DNA of 30,788 nucleotides from Pseudomonadota bacterium (GTDB lineage: Bacteria > Pseudomonadota > Alphaproteobacteria > Sphingomonadales > Sphingomonadaceae), in assembly GCA_023390415.1 (NCBI GenBank), contig JAEWCW010000114.1:1-30788 (forward strand). Reading direction: 5' to 3'. Within the stretch, counting starts at the first letter, position 1, and each line of letters begins with the position of its first letter. Below the pieces are notes generated by a model, which worked only from the letters and a program-made list of their open reading frames with translations, was not told the origin of the DNA and ran no database searches. Positions 1-8,339 of this stretch are shown piece by piece. The position numbers and the translations under genes are program-made.

Positions 1-476
1 GCGAGCTTGAGGCCGAAGGTGACCGGCTCGGCGTGAATTCCGTGGCTTCGTCCGATCGTCGGGGTCGCCTTATGCTCGATCGCGCGGCGCTTCAGCACCT
101 CGAGCAGGGCGTCGACGTCGGCGATCAGAAGGTCCGCGGCGCGGCTGAGCTGGACTGCGAGTGCGGTGTCGAGGACGTCGGAGCTGGTCATGCCCTGGTG
201 GAGGAAGCGCGCTTCCGGTCCGACCTGCTCGGCGACCCAGGTCAGGAAGGCGATGACGTCGTGCTTCACCACCGCCTCGATCGCGTCGATCGCCGCGACG
301 TCGATCTTCGGGTCGGTCGCCCACCAGTCCCAGATGGCCTTCGCCGCTTCCTTCGGCACGGTGCCGAGCTCGGCCATCGCGTCGAGGGCATGGGCCTCGA
401 TCTCGAACCAGATTCTGAAGCGCGATTCCGCCTCCCAGAGGGCGGTCATCTCGGGGCGGGCATAGCGGCTGATCAT
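1..476 (-). CDS. purB: Adenylosuccinate lyase, N-terminal part (runs off left edge)
   Basis: This is the first 158 codons of adenylosuccinate lyase; the rest lies beyond the left edge. The enzyme removes fumarate from SAICAR and from adenylosuccinate in cytosolic purine synthesis. The translation starts MISRYARPEM. It carries the family motif HQGMTSSDVLDTA at residues 93-105 and GRSHGIHAEPVTFG at about 142-155, which includes a histidine of the active-site region in this superfamily. The ATG at 476 fits the usual family N-terminus and has a purine-rich AAAGG about ten bases upstream. The gene is transcribed leftward, 70 bases beyond the end of radC, so the two could share a transcript. The family assignment is firm; only completeness is unknown. 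Confidence 0.95.
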   Translation of the reverse strand, partial: MISRYARPEMTALWEAESRFRIWFEIEAHALDAMAELGTVPKEAAKAIWDWWATDPKIDVAAIDAIEAVVKHDVIAFLTWVAEQVGPEARFLHQGMTSSDVLDTALAVQLSRAADLLIADVDALLEVLKRRAIEHKATPTIGRSHGIHAEPVTFGLKL

Positions 477-546
477 CGCCGCGCCTTTATGGAAGCGGCT
501 CGGGCGGCGCAACAGGGTGCGGTGGACCGGTACGCCCGACCGCCTC

Positions 547-1230
547 CTAGATCAGCCCCAGCGAACGCATCGAGGTCTCGCCCTTCGCGCCGACGATGAC
601 ATGATCGTGGACCTGGATCTTCAGCGGGCGGAGTGCGTCGACGATGGCGCGCGTGAGGCGGATGTCCTCCTGACTCGGCTGGGGGTCGCCGCTCGGATGA
701 TTGTGGACGAGGATGATCGCCGAGGCCTGATATTCGAGCGCCCGCGCGACCACCTCGCGGACATAGACCGCTGCTTCGTCCACCGAGCCTTCGGACATGG
801 GCTCGTTGCGGATCAGCATGTTCTTGGTGTTGAGGAACAGCACGCGGACGCGCTCGACGGGCAGGAACGCCATGTCGGCGCGAAGGTAATCGAGAAGTGC
901 TTGCCAGCTCGCCAGCACCGGCTGCTCGACCATCTTCGATTCGAGCAGCCGGAGCGCTGCCGCCTGCGCAATCTTGATCGCCGCCGCCGCAGTCTCGCTG
1001 ACCTCGCCGACGCGCATGATCGCTTCGGCATCCGCGCTCAGCAAGGGGCCGAAGCCGCCGAACCGGCGCAGCAGGTGCTTTGCGAGCGCCTTGGTGTCGC
1101 GGCGCGGAATGGCGGTGGCGAGCAGATACTCGACCAGCTCATGCTCGAGCAGCGCATCGGGACCGCCGTCGAACAGGCGCTTGCGCAGCCGCGCCCGATG
1201 CCCGCTCGAGTCCGAACCGCTTCCCCCCAT
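547..1230 (-). CDS. radC: RadC family JAB/MPN-domain protein
   Basis: The 227-residue product is a full-length RadC family protein. An N-terminal helix-hairpin-helix-like part (about residues 10-95) precedes an MPN/JAB metalloprotease-like domain. The JAMM metal-binding signature HNHPSGDPQPSQED is intact at residues 176-189, with H176, H178 and D189 as the expected zinc ligands and S186 between them. Despite the historical name, a DNA-repair role for RadC is unproven, and its substrate is unknown. The ATG at 1230 is the only plausible start and its ribosome-binding site is weak. The gene diverges from ydbH across 121 bases and runs toward purB. Confidence 0.93.
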   Translation of the reverse strand: MGGSGSDSSGHRARLRKRLFDGGPDALLEHELVEYLLATAIPRRDTKALAKHLLRRFGGFGPLLSADAEAIMRVGEVSETAAAAIKIAQAAALRLLESKMVEQPVLASWQALLDYLRADMAFLPVERVRVLFLNTKNMLIRNEPMSEGSVDEAAVYVREVVARALEYQASAIILVHNHPSGDPQPSQEDIRLTRAIVDALRPLKIQVHDHVIVGAKGETSMRSLGLI

Positions 1231-1351
1231 CGGGCTAGATTATGTGGCCCGCGCCCCTTAGGCAAACCATGACGGCAGCGGAACGCTCGGCGTCCGGCCG
1301 GGTTGAGCCGCTTGGGGCGATTGCCGGCATCATCTGGGTTGGGCGTAGCGC

Positions 1352-4300
1352 GTGGACGATAACGAAAGGGTCGAGCAGGTCGAGGCCGCGCGACGGCGGC
1401 GCCGGCGCTGGCCCTATGCCGTCGCCTCCGTCCTGATCGTCCTGCTGATCGCGCTGCTTGCTGTCTGGCTGCTCCGGTTCACGATCGCCGCCGACTTCAT
1501 CGACCGCGAGTTCGAAAAGCGCGGTGTCCAGGCCACCTATTCGGTCAAGCGGATCGGCTTCCGCCGCCAGCGGATCGAGAATCTGGTGATCGGCGATCCG
1601 CGCGCGCCGGACCTCACCGCCCGCTGGGTCGAGATCGAGCTCGATTGGGGCGGCTTCTCGCTTCCGGACGTCGCCTTGATCCGCGCGCGCGGCGTGCGCC
1701 TCCGGGGCCGCATCACAGGTGGAAGGATCAGCCTCGGCGAGGTCGACAAGCTGCTTCCGCCGCCGAGCGGGCTGCCTTTCCGCCTGCCGGACCAGCGCAT
1801 CGACGTCGCCGATTCCGCGATCCGACTCGAGACTCCGGGCGGAGTCGTCGGGATCGGCCTCCAGGGCCGCGGCAATCTCGCCAACGGCTTCCGCGGCCAT
1901 ATGGCGGCGGTCTCGCGGGGCCTTGCCTTCGGGGAATGCCGGATCGTCGAGCCGAGCGCATCGCTCGCCGTTCGGGTGGATCAGCTGAGCCCGAGCTTCC
2001 GCGGTCCGGTCGCCTCGCCGTCCGTCGCCTGCGAGGACGGTTTCGCGCTCGATCGCGCGCGCTTCGACGTCGCAGCGACGCTTTCGCCCGCGCTCGACAG
2101 CTGGCGCGGCAATGCCCGGCTTTCCGCGCAGCGCTTTCTCGCCGGCCCGGCCCGACTCGCCGGCATGGGCGGAAGCATTTCGTTCGAGGGCAATTTCGAA
2201 GGGACGCGCGGCCGGCTCGACATCGGGTCCCAGGCTGCCGCGGTCGGCAGCGCGCGGAGCAATTCCACGCGGATCGCAGGAAACTACGCCGTGGTCCCGC
2301 GCTCGGGCGCGCTCCAGCTCGACGGCGAGGCCTCGATCCAGGGGGTCGTCCTGGCGCGTCCGTCCATGGCTTCGATCGAAAGCCCGCTGCGCTCGCTCGG
2401 TGGAACGCCAGTCGAGCCGATCGGTGAGGCGCTCGCCGATGCGCTTGCCCGCGCGGCCACCTCGGGGGCCGACCTTCACGGGCAGATCGCAATCGTCAAC
2501 AACGAGGGGCGGGGGGCGGTGCGCCTGCGCGAGCTCAGTGTGGCCACCCGCAGCGGCGCCCGGCTTCGCGCAACCGGCGGCTCCGGGATCACCTATCGCT
2601 GGCCCGGCGGAGCGATGCAGAGCGAAGGCGATTTCGCCCTGTCCGGCGGCGGCTTTCCCAATGCCCGCTTCACCCTCACCCAGCCGCGCCCGGGAGGCCC
2701 GATCGACGGAATCGGCGAGATCGCGCCGATGCGCGCCGGCGGGGCCCGGCTCGCGCTCGGCCGGCTCCACTTCATCGCCCGCTCGGACGGCACGACCTTG
2801 GTCGAAGCGCCGGCAGTGATGGACGGCAACCTGTTCGGCACGCGGGTCGAAGGCCTCGCGGTACCGATTAGGATGCGCTTCGGCGGTGGTGGGTTCGCGC
2901 TCGGCGAGGCCTGCGTTCCGGCGAGCTTCCGCCGCCTAACTTTCCAGACTCTAACCCTGGGCCCGTCGCGCCTCACCCTCTGCCCGAGCGGCCGCGCGAT
3001 GGTCTGGAAAGCGCCCGGCCGCAACGTCGCCGGCGGGATCGAGCTGCGCGCTGCGCGCCTCGCCGGCAGGCTCGGCGAGACCCCGATCGCGGTTGCCGCG
3101 CGAAGCCTGCGCTTCGGGGTCGGGGACAGGAGCTTCGTCGCGCGGGATGCGGACATCCGCCTGGGCGGCGCGCCCGTGATCCATAATCTCCGAATCTCAG
3201 AGCTCGCCGGCCGCTTCGTCACGGGCGGCGTCACCGGGACGTTCGGTGGCCTATCGGGCAAGATCGCCAACGTGCCGCTCCTGATCAGCGAGGGCGCCGG
3301 CACCTGGCGCGTTCGGGACGGCGATCTCGAAATGGCCGGCCGGATCCTCGTCGACGACGAGCAGACCGAGCCCCGCCGCTTCGAGACCCTGGTCAGCGAC
3401 GATTTCCGGCTGACCCTTATCGACAACCGCATAGCCGCGAGCGGCTGGCTGAAGCACCCGCCGAGCGGAATCCCCGTCGTCCATGCGACCATCGCGCACG
3501 ATCTCGGCACCGGCGTCGGCCATGCCGATCTCGACGTACCCGGAATCCGCTTCGCGCTCGACGGACTCCAGCCTGAGGACATCACCCAGCTGACCGTCGG
3601 AGTCGTCGCTCTGGTCGACGGGACCTTGCGCGGCGAGGGCAGGATCGACTGGAGCCCGGGAGCGACGACGAGCAGCGGCACCTTCTCCACCGAGGGCATG
3701 GACCTGGCGGCGCCGTTCGGCCCGGTCGAGGGGCTCACCACAACCGTTCACTTCACCGATCTGCTCGCGCTCGAAACCGCGCCCCACCAGGTCGCCCGCG
3801 TCGACATGATCCGCGCCGGCATCGACATCGCCAACGGCCATATCCGCTACCAGCTGCTGCGGGGGAGCAGGGTCCAGATCGAGCGCGGCGCCTGGCCCTT
3901 CTCGGGCGGCGAGCTGCTCCTCGAGCCGACCCTGCTCGATTTCAGCCAGCCGTCGACCCGGCACCTGCGCTTCCAGCTGGTCGGCTTCGATGCGCAGCGC
4001 TTCATGCGCGACATGGGCTTCAGCACGATCGAGGTGACCGGGATTTTCGACGGCGTGATCCCGATGGAGATCGACACCCAAGGCGCGCGCGTCGTCGGCG
4101 GGAGGCTGGTCGCGCGGCCGGGCGGCGGCCGACTTGCTTATACCGGCCCGATCGACCGGGCGAACATGCCGCTCCAGGGACGCATCGCCTTCGATGCGCT
4201 GAGCGATCTTCGCTACCGCAATTTGGTCATGGATCTGGACGGCGCGCTCGCCGGCGAGTTCGTGGGGCGCATCCGGCTGGAAGGGCTGAGCTCGGCGAGC

Positions 4301-4504
4301 CGCAACTGGCTCGTCCGCCAGGTTCGGCGCGTGCCCTTCCAGTTCAACATCACGGTCCGCGGGCCGTTGCGCGCCGTCATCGCGTCGATCCGCGCCACCA
4401 AGGATCCGACCCTGCTGATCCAGCCGGTGCTCCCGCCCGAGCTTCAGGAGCTTCCCACCAGCGTCACAACCATCCAGAATGAGGAAAGCGAGGCCCCGCA
4501 ATGA
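1352..4504 (+). CDS. ydbH: YdbH-family AsmA-like intermembrane phospholipid transport protein
   Basis: This 1050-residue protein starts with a very basic cytoplasmic tail (a run of arginines at 14-19) and one membrane anchor at about residues 21-43. A long periplasmic region of beta-rich repeats follows, as expected for AsmA/TamB/YdbH-like bridge proteins. In E. coli, YdbH is one of three partly redundant proteins (with TamB and YhdP) that carry phospholipid between the inner and outer membranes. The C-terminal 300 residues resemble the YdbH C-terminal domain. The assignment is strengthened by the neighbours, a YnbE-like lipoprotein and a YdbL-like protein, which repeat the E. coli ydbH-ynbE-ydbL order. 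The start is GTG at 1352. The stop overlaps the ynbE start as ATGA, which suggests translational coupling. Confidence 0.88.
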   Translation: MDDNERVEQVEAARRRRRRWPYAVASVLIVLLIALLAVWLLRFTIAADFIDREFEKRGVQATYSVKRIGFRRQRIENLVIGDPRAPDLTARWVEIELDWGGFSLPDVALIRARGVRLRGRITGGRISLGEVDKLLPPPSGLPFRLPDQRIDVADSAIRLETPGGVVGIGLQGRGNLANGFRGHMAAVSRGLAFGECRIVEPSASLAVRVDQLSPSFRGPVASPSVACEDGFALDRARFDVAATLSPALDSWRGNARLSAQRFLAGPARLAGMGGSISFEGNFEGTRGRLDIGSQAAAVGSARSNSTRIAGNYAVVPRSGALQLDGEASIQGVVLARPSMASIESPLRSLGGTPVEPIGEALADALARAATSGADLHGQIAIVNNEGRGAVRLRELSVATRSGARLRATGGSGITYRWPGGAMQSEGDFALSGGGFPNARFTLTQPRPGGPIDGIGEIAPMRAGGARLALGRLHFIARSDGTTLVEAPAVMDGNLFGTRVEGLAVPIRMRFGGGGFALGEACVPASFRRLTFQTLTLGPSRLTLCPSGRAMVWKAPGRNVAGGIELRAARLAGRLGETPIAVAARSLRFGVGDRSFVARDADIRLGGAPVIHNLRISELAGRFVTGGVTGTFGGLSGKIANVPLLISEGAGTWRVRDGDLEMAGRILVDDEQTEPRRFETLVSDDFRLTLIDNRIAASGWLKHPPSGIPVVHATIAHDLGTGVGHADLDVPGIRFALDGLQPEDITQLTVGVVALVDGTLRGEGRIDWSPGATTSSGTFSTEGMDLAAPFGPVEGLTTTVHFTDLLALETAPHQVARVDMIRAGIDIANGHIRYQLLRGSRVQIERGAWPFSGGELLLEPTLLDFSQPSTRHLRFQLVGFDAQRFMRDMGFSTIEVTGIFDGVIPMEIDTQGARVVGGRLVARPGGGRLAYTGPIDRANMPLQGRIAFDALSDLRYRNLVMDLDGALAGEFVGRIRLEGLSSASRNWLVRQVRRVPFQFNITVRGPLRAVIASIRATKDPTLLIQPVLPPELQELPTSVTTIQNEESEAPQ

Positions 4505-4716
4505 CAGCGAGCATCAAAGGACCGGGGAAAAGCGCGCGGGCGGCGATGCTCGCCGCGACCGCCGCCGCGAGCGCGGCCGTGGCCGGATGCGTCCAGGTCA
4601 CCGCGCCCGACGATCCGATCGTGGTCAATCTCAACATCAACATCCGCCAGGAGGTGGTCGTGCGCCTCCAGGAGGATGCGCGCCAGCTCATCGAGCGCGA
4701 GCGGCGGGATTATTGA
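4501..4716 (+). CDS. ynbE: YnbE-family small outer-membrane lipoprotein
   Basis: The product is a 71-residue lipoprotein. A signal peptide ends in the lipobox AVAGC, with the acylated cysteine at about residue 30. A short mature part follows with the YnbE-like stretch VNLNINIRQEVVVRLQED. In E. coli, YnbE is thought to pair with YdbH, adding beta strands at the outer-membrane end of the bridge. The ATG at 4501 overlaps the ydbH stop by four bases, and the stop overlaps the ydbL start by one base (TGATG), so the three genes form one tightly coupled operon. The short length is normal for the family. Confidence 0.88.
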   Translation: MTASIKGPGKSARAAMLAATAAASAAVAGCVQVTAPDDPIVVNLNINIRQEVVVRLQEDARQLIERERRDY

Positions 4717-5096
4717 TGCGCGCCGCGCTGAAGTTGGCAGCCGCAGCCTTCGCGCTCGCCGCTACGGCCGGCGCGGCGGCGATGCTCCAGGAGACCGCGT
4801 CCGAGCTCCGCGCGTCGCAGTTCGTCGGCGAGCGCTATGACGGGTTCATGGGGCTGGTGCGACTCGCGCCGGATCGGATCCGCGCGCAGATGGACGCGAT
4901 CAACATCCGCCGCCGCGCCCATTACACCGATCTCGCCCGCCGCCGCGGGGCTCGGGTCGAGGAGGTCGCCGTCGCCGCGGGCTGCGAGATGCTCGCCCTC
5001 CGCATCGCGCCGGGCCAATATTATCTCCTCCCCGACAACCAATGGCGCCAGCGCCGCGGCACCGAGGCCGTGCCGAGGCCGGATTATTGCCAATAG
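4716..5096 (+). CDS. ydbL: YdbL-family (DUF1318) periplasmic protein
   Basis: The 126-residue product has an N-terminal signal peptide (about residues 1-21) and then a YdbL/DUF1318-like domain. The family is known as a small periplasmic partner of YdbH and YnbE, possibly modulating their assembly. The start at 4716 is chosen because it overlaps the ynbE stop and gives a clean signal peptide; an in-frame extension upstream would run across ynbE. Residues around INIRRRAHYTDLARRRG match the family pattern of a basic, amphipathic segment. The gene ends one base before the stop of the convergent Crp/Fnr gene, so no room is left for a separate terminator. Confidence 0.85.
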   Translation: MRAALKLAAAAFALAATAGAAAMLQETASELRASQFVGERYDGFMGLVRLAPDRIRAQMDAINIRRRAHYTDLARRRGARVEEVAVAAGCEMLALRIAPGQYYLLPDNQWRQRRGTEAVPRPDYCQ

Positions 5097-5097
5097 A

Positions 5098-5817
5098 TCA
5101 GCGGCGCTTGCCGTCGAGATAGAGATAGGCCGGATCGAATTCGGCGACCCGGCGCAGCCCCGCGAGGTCGGTAAGGTCGACCCGCCCACCGCGAAACTCG
5201 ACGAGCCCGCCTTCGCGAAGCTCCTTCAGCGTCCGGTTGACGTGGACGGCCGTGAGGCCGAGGCACTCGGCAAGATCGGTCTGGGTCAGCGGCAATGCGT
5301 AGCCGGACTCGTCGGCCAGCCCGACGATCCCGAGCCGCATCTGGAGCTCGCAGAAGAGATGGGCGACCCGGGCCACCGCCGAGCGCCGGCCCAGCGACAG
5401 CTCCCATTCGCGGTGGATCGCGGCGTCGAGATTGGTCGCGAACCAGTAGACGCGGGTGAGATGCGGATAGGCCTCGGTGATCTCGCGGAGCCGCTCATGC
5501 GGCACCAGCGCCACTCGGCACGGCGTCAGCGTCATCATATTGTGATCGAGATATTTCAGCGTGAAGCTATGCAGGTCGGCGAAATCGCCGGCGACGTGCA
5601 GCTCGCTGATCTGGCGCTGGCCGTTCTTCAGATCCTTGTAGCGGCACAGGATGCCGTCGAGCAGGAGGGTCGAAAAGGAGATCTCCTCCCCCGCGCGGAT
5701 GAACGTGTGGTCGGCGCGATACTCCCGCTCCTCCGACACTGCGGAACGGATCGCTTTCTCCTCCTCCGCGCTGATCTCGTCGCGAGCGCGGAGCTTCATC
5801 AGGTGTCGGGAGATCAC
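5098..5817 (-). CDS. Crp/Fnr family transcription regulator (copy 1)
   Basis: This 239-residue protein has a cyclic-nucleotide-binding-like beta roll (about residues 30-110), a dimerisation helix, and a C-terminal winged helix with the recognition HTH at about 178-200 (TQTDLAECLGLTAVHVNRTL). It has no N-terminal cysteine cluster, so it should not be an oxygen-sensing Fe-S protein like FNR; the effector cannot be read from the sequence. The chosen start is GTG at 5817, whose GTGA overlaps the stop of the DUF6894 gene; an ATG at 5799 would give 233 residues. It shares several motifs with the second regulator at 22158, including AGDxADLHS, the AHLxCE segment, HVNRTLK and a terminal PAYL, so the two are paralogues. 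Confidence 0.9.
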   Translation of the reverse strand: MISRHLMKLRARDEISAEEEKAIRSAVSEEREYRADHTFIRAGEEISFSTLLLDGILCRYKDLKNGQRQISELHVAGDFADLHSFTLKYLDHNMMTLTPCRVALVPHERLREITEAYPHLTRVYWFATNLDAAIHREWELSLGRRSAVARVAHLFCELQMRLGIVGLADESGYALPLTQTDLAECLGLTAVHVNRTLKELREGGLVEFRGGRVDLTDLAGLRRVAEFDPAYLYLDGKRR

Positions 5818-6065
5818 GAGCCCTGGTCCAGGTGCAGTTCGATCGCCTCGGCGAAGGGCACCACGGCGAGTGGCCGCCGATCATCGCCGGAGATCTCGAT
5901 CCGCCCGCGAAGGTCGATCCTTCCCTGTTTGGCCTCCTCGCTCAAAATATCGCGAATGGCCTTGAGAGCGCGCTCCCGAGCGTCGTCCAGATCGGCAAGC
6001 ACCTCGCCCTCCTCGTCAGGAACGGCCCCCAGATCATTGTACAGATGCAGATAAAAACGCGGCAT
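5814..6065 (-). CDS. DUF6894 family protein
   Basis: The product is an 83-residue soluble protein starting MPRFYLHLYNDLG, which fits the DUF6894 pattern: a short beta-rich start, DEEG, an alanine/arginine-rich helix, then GRIEI. This small family is common in alphaproteobacteria and its function is unknown. The ATG at 6065 is preferred to an upstream in-frame GTG at 6080 because the family normally begins at MPR; no clear Shine-Dalgarno sequence precedes either. Its stop overlaps the start of the Crp/Fnr gene, so the two proteins are probably made together. That may link it to the same response, but this is inference. Confidence 0.78.
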   Translation of the reverse strand: MPRFYLHLYNDLGAVPDEEGEVLADLDDARERALKAIRDILSEEAKQGRIDLRGRIEISGDDRRPLAVVPFAEAIELHLDQGS

Positions 6066-6149
6066 GCACAGCCAACGCACGTCCCCGCGAAGGGTTCGGC
6101 GGCGATGCGCATTGCCGCGCGGAGGCGCGCGGGTTGCGGCGGGAGGAGA

Positions 6150-6434
6150 TCAGTTCCCCTTGCTCGCATTCCCTTCGAGATCGACGTCGACGCTGACATT
6201 GTCGATCCGGTCGCGCGCCTTGTCGAGGCCGTTGCCGGCGGCATCGGCCGCACGGCCGAACTCGTTGCCGATGTCGCGGCCGACGACTTCGGCCTGGTTG
6301 CGCAGGTCCGAGGCGCCCTGCTCGACGGCGTTCAGCGTGTTGCGGGTGTCGGCATCGTTGCTGGTCACGCTGACGTCGCAGCCGGCGAGCCCGAGTCCGG
6401 CCACGGCCGCGATTGCAAGTTTGCGCATCTTCAT
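6150..6434 (-). CDS. Small lipoprotein, function unknown
   Basis: The product is 94 residues long. A signal peptide ends in the lipobox LAGC with the modified cysteine at residue 19. The mature part is mostly polar helix (residues about 28-80, with repeated Asp-Arg-Asn and Ala-Ala patterns) and ends in an acidic then lysine-containing tail. The helix is periplasmic and could form a coiled coil, like many small envelope lipoproteins. The ATG at 6434 has a strong AGGAAGGGG just upstream; a second ATG two codons later is also possible. It is transcribed in the same direction as the flanking genes, with 47 bases to the next one. I do not recognise a specific family. Confidence 0.75.
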   Translation of the reverse strand: MKMRKLAIAAVAGLGLAGCDVSVTSNDADTRNTLNAVEQGASDLRNQAEVVGRDIGNEFGRAADAAGNGLDKARDRIDNVSVDVDLEGNASKGN

Positions 6435-6481
6435 TCCCCTTCCTGTCGATCGAGAGACACTATAGCGGCGACGCCCGGCCG

Positions 6482-6757
6482 TCACGGGCCGAAGTCGAAC
6501 AGCTGGAACGCGCCGGTGGCGATCAGGATCGCCCCGATCAGGCGCACCGCGGAATCCGAGGCGAGCGGGCGATAGGCTTCGAGCGCGCGCCTTTCCTCGA
6601 AGAAACGCTCGTCGGCGCCGGCCTCCAGCTCCGCCAGCCGGCCTGAATGCCGGCGCTTGGCACTCAACCGATAGCGACGCGGTAGCAACAGCAGGCCGAG
6701 GCCGAGCATAATCGCCACGATCGGCGCGGCGAGAAGGATCGCGTCCAAGGCCGTCAC
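6482..6757 (-). CDS. Two-helix membrane protein overlapping cmk
   Basis: This 91-residue protein has a hydrophobic helix at about residues 6-25 and another at about 70-87. They are joined by a charged, arginine- and glutamate-rich segment, which suggests a helical hairpin in the inner membrane. I do not recognise a named family. The GTG start at 6757 overlaps the cmk stop as GTGA, which argues that it is a real gene translated by coupling to cmk. No other ribosome-binding site is needed in that arrangement. Function is unknown. Confidence 0.72.
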   Translation of the reverse strand: MTALDAILLAAPIVAIMLGLGLLLLPRRYRLSAKRRHSGRLAELEAGADERFFEERRALEAYRPLASDSAVRLIGAILIATGAFQLFDFGP

Positions 6758-7377
6758 CGGCCGAGCCTCCGCTCCACCAACGCGATCGCCTGCGCGACCG
6801 CGGCCTCGGGATCCATGTCGCTCGTGTCGAGCCGCTCGGCATCCCCGGCCTGGACGAGGGGCGCCGCCTCGCGCCCGGAATCGCGGGCGTCGCGGGCGTG
6901 GATGTCGGCCAGGACGTCGGCGAAATGGACGTCCATGCCCGCCGCCTTGAGCTCGGCATAGCGGCGCCGGGCGCGCACGTCCGGCCGTGCGGTGACGAAC
7001 AGCTTCGCCTCCGCCTCAGGCGCGATCACGGTGCCGATGTCGCGGCCGTCGAGCACCGCGCCGCCGGGCTGCGCGGCGAAGCGCTGCTGGCGCTCGAGCA
7101 GCGTCTGACGGACGATCGGATAGGCCGAGATCCGGCTGGCGATCCCGCCGACCGTCTCGCTCTTCAGCTCCGGATCGGCGAAATCGATCTGCGAGAGATC
7201 GCAGGCGCGGGCGGCGGCGAACTCGCTCTCGGGGTCGCCGCCGGTCTGGAGCAGGTTGAGCGCGGCGGCGCGGTAGAGCAGGCCCGTATCCATGTGCGGC
7301 AGGCCGTAATGGCGGGCGAGGGCGCGGGCGATGGTGCCCTTGCCGCTGGCGGCGGGTCCGTCGACGGCGATGATCAT
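6754..7377 (-). CDS. cmk: Cytidylate kinase
   Basis: The 207-residue product is a complete cytidylate kinase, which phosphorylates CMP and dCMP with ATP in the cytosol. The P-loop GPAASGKGT lies at residues 7-15. The family motif PHMDTGLLYRA follows, and LDGRDIGTV lies near residue 115. Length and motif order are normal. In many proteobacteria cmk sits upstream of rpsA; here the downstream gene is instead a small membrane protein. The ATG at 7377 begins MIIAVDGP, the usual family start. It diverges from the FYDLN gene across 211 bases, where I see no convincing promoter pair. Confidence 0.95.
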   Translation of the reverse strand: MIIAVDGPAASGKGTIARALARHYGLPHMDTGLLYRAAALNLLQTGGDPESEFAAARACDLSQIDFADPELKSETVGGIASRISAYPIVRQTLLERQQRFAAQPGGAVLDGRDIGTVIAPEAEAKLFVTARPDVRARRRYAELKAAGMDVHFADVLADIHARDARDSGREAAPLVQAGDAERLDTSDMDPEAAVAQAIALVERRLGR

Positions 7378-7588
7378 GAATCGGGCCTTTCAGGCGCGCG
7401 GCGAGCTAAGGGAAGGCGGGTTCCACGGTTCGGTTCGCCGGCGCGGGACGCAGCCGGCCGCGGGTCGGCGCGGCTCATGCGCGCGGCTTTTGACAGCGGC
7501 CCCTCGCTATGGCAAGGCGCGCCGCGACCGGACGCCCGCACGCGCGGGCGCCGCTTTCAAATTCAATGTAATCGGAGACGTTTCACCC

Positions 7589-7915
7589 ATGGTGAAGGCT
7601 GAATGGGGCACCAAGCGGACTTGCCCGAAATGCGGCACCCGCTTCTACGACCTCGGCAAGGAAGATCCCGTCACCTGCATCGCCTGCGGGATCGCCTGGG
7701 ATCCGGAGCCGGTGCTGAAATCGAAGCAGCCGCTTCCCTATGACGAGCCGACCAAGGCGGCCGCCGAGAAGCCCGAGGCCGAGGACGCGGATCTCGCGGC
7801 CGAGGAGTTGGCGATCGACGAGGATGCCGAGGAGAATCCGGACGACGAGGTCGATCTCGGCGGCGACGACGATATCGGTGTGCCCGGCGCTGCCGGCGAC
7901 GACGAAGAGGTCTGA
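7589..7915 (+). CDS. FYDLN acid-domain zinc-ribbon protein (TIGR02300 family)
   Basis: The product is 108 residues long. An N-terminal zinc ribbon uses two CxxC pairs (C12/C15 and C30/C33) with FYDLGKEDP between them, the signature of the alphaproteobacterial TIGR02300 family. A long tail very rich in aspartate and glutamate follows (residues about 60-108). The function of the family is unknown; the acidic tail suggests binding to a basic partner such as a ribosomal or DNA-binding protein, but that is inference. The ATG at 7589 has GGAG about ten bases upstream. A TTGACA at 7490 could belong to a promoter, but no well-spaced -10 box is visible. Downstream, a GC-rich imperfect hairpin with a GAAA loop precedes the tRNA, without a T-run. 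Confidence 0.9.
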   Translation: MVKAEWGTKRTCPKCGTRFYDLGKEDPVTCIACGIAWDPEPVLKSKQPLPYDEPTKAAAEKPEAEDADLAAEELAIDEDAEENPDDEVDLGGDDDIGVPGAAGDDEEV

Positions 7916-8053
7916 TCGGACCGGGTCCGGGCGGCTGGAAGGCGGCCGTCCGGGCCGGCGCCGAAAGGCGTCAATCAAGCCTTGCGCCGCGGCAAAGCCT
8001 TGCCTAAATGCGGCGCCTCGGCCGGCCCTCCCAGGGGCGGCTTCGAAGGGTGC

Positions 8054-8129
8054 GGGGCCGTAGCTCAGCTGGGAGAGCGCTGCAATGGCATTGCAGAGGT
8101 CAGGGGTTCGATCCCCCTCGGCTCCACCA
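8054..8129 (+). tRNA. tRNA-Ala (GGC anticodon)
   Basis: A complete 76-base tRNA with encoded CCA. The acceptor arms GGGGCCG and CGGCTCC pair over seven positions (one G-T). The D arm has GCTC/GAGC, and the anticodon stem CTGCA/TGCAG frames the loop ATGGCAT, giving anticodon GGC (alanine). The T arm AGGGG/CCCCT frames TTCGATC. A decayed copy of its 3' three quarters lies 1.3 kb downstream. Confidence 0.96.
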
Positions 8130-8289
8130 TTCCCGCCTCGGCCGCGCTAGGCGGAGCCCAATCCGGAAAACCGAGCCTGACGCCCGCGAACGAGACATCT
8201 TCAAAGATGCCGCCAGATGTGCAGTCGCCTTTGCCGACTCCTTGGCGCCTTCGGATCTTGGCCGAAGGCCTCAAGAACAATTCATTCGC

Positions 8290-8313
8290 GCAGAGACGCA
8301 GAGGCGCAGAGAC
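8290..8313 (+). repeat. Three tandem octamers
   Basis: The octamer gcagagac occurs three times head to tail, the middle copy differing by one base (gcagaggc). It lies in the 210-base gap between tRNA-Ala and the end of the small membrane-protein gene. It is a short simple repeat with no visible function; it may be a remnant of a dispersed repeat family. Confidence 0.6.
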
Positions 8314-8339
8314 GCCTGCGCCCCCTCCAGCGGGGACGC

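Noticed and set aside
1235..4501. Two long leftward open frames antisense to ydbH
   Set aside because: The ydbH frame is supported by its anchor, its domain and its operon partners; the antisense frames have no recognisable features.
7490..7520. TTGACA as a promoter for the FYDLN gene
   Set aside because: No -10 box lies at 16-18 bases; the nearest candidate TATGGC is only 12 bases away.
8290..8313. Octamer repeats as a CRISPR array
   Set aside because: The units are eight bases, head to tail, without spacers and with no cas genes in the window.
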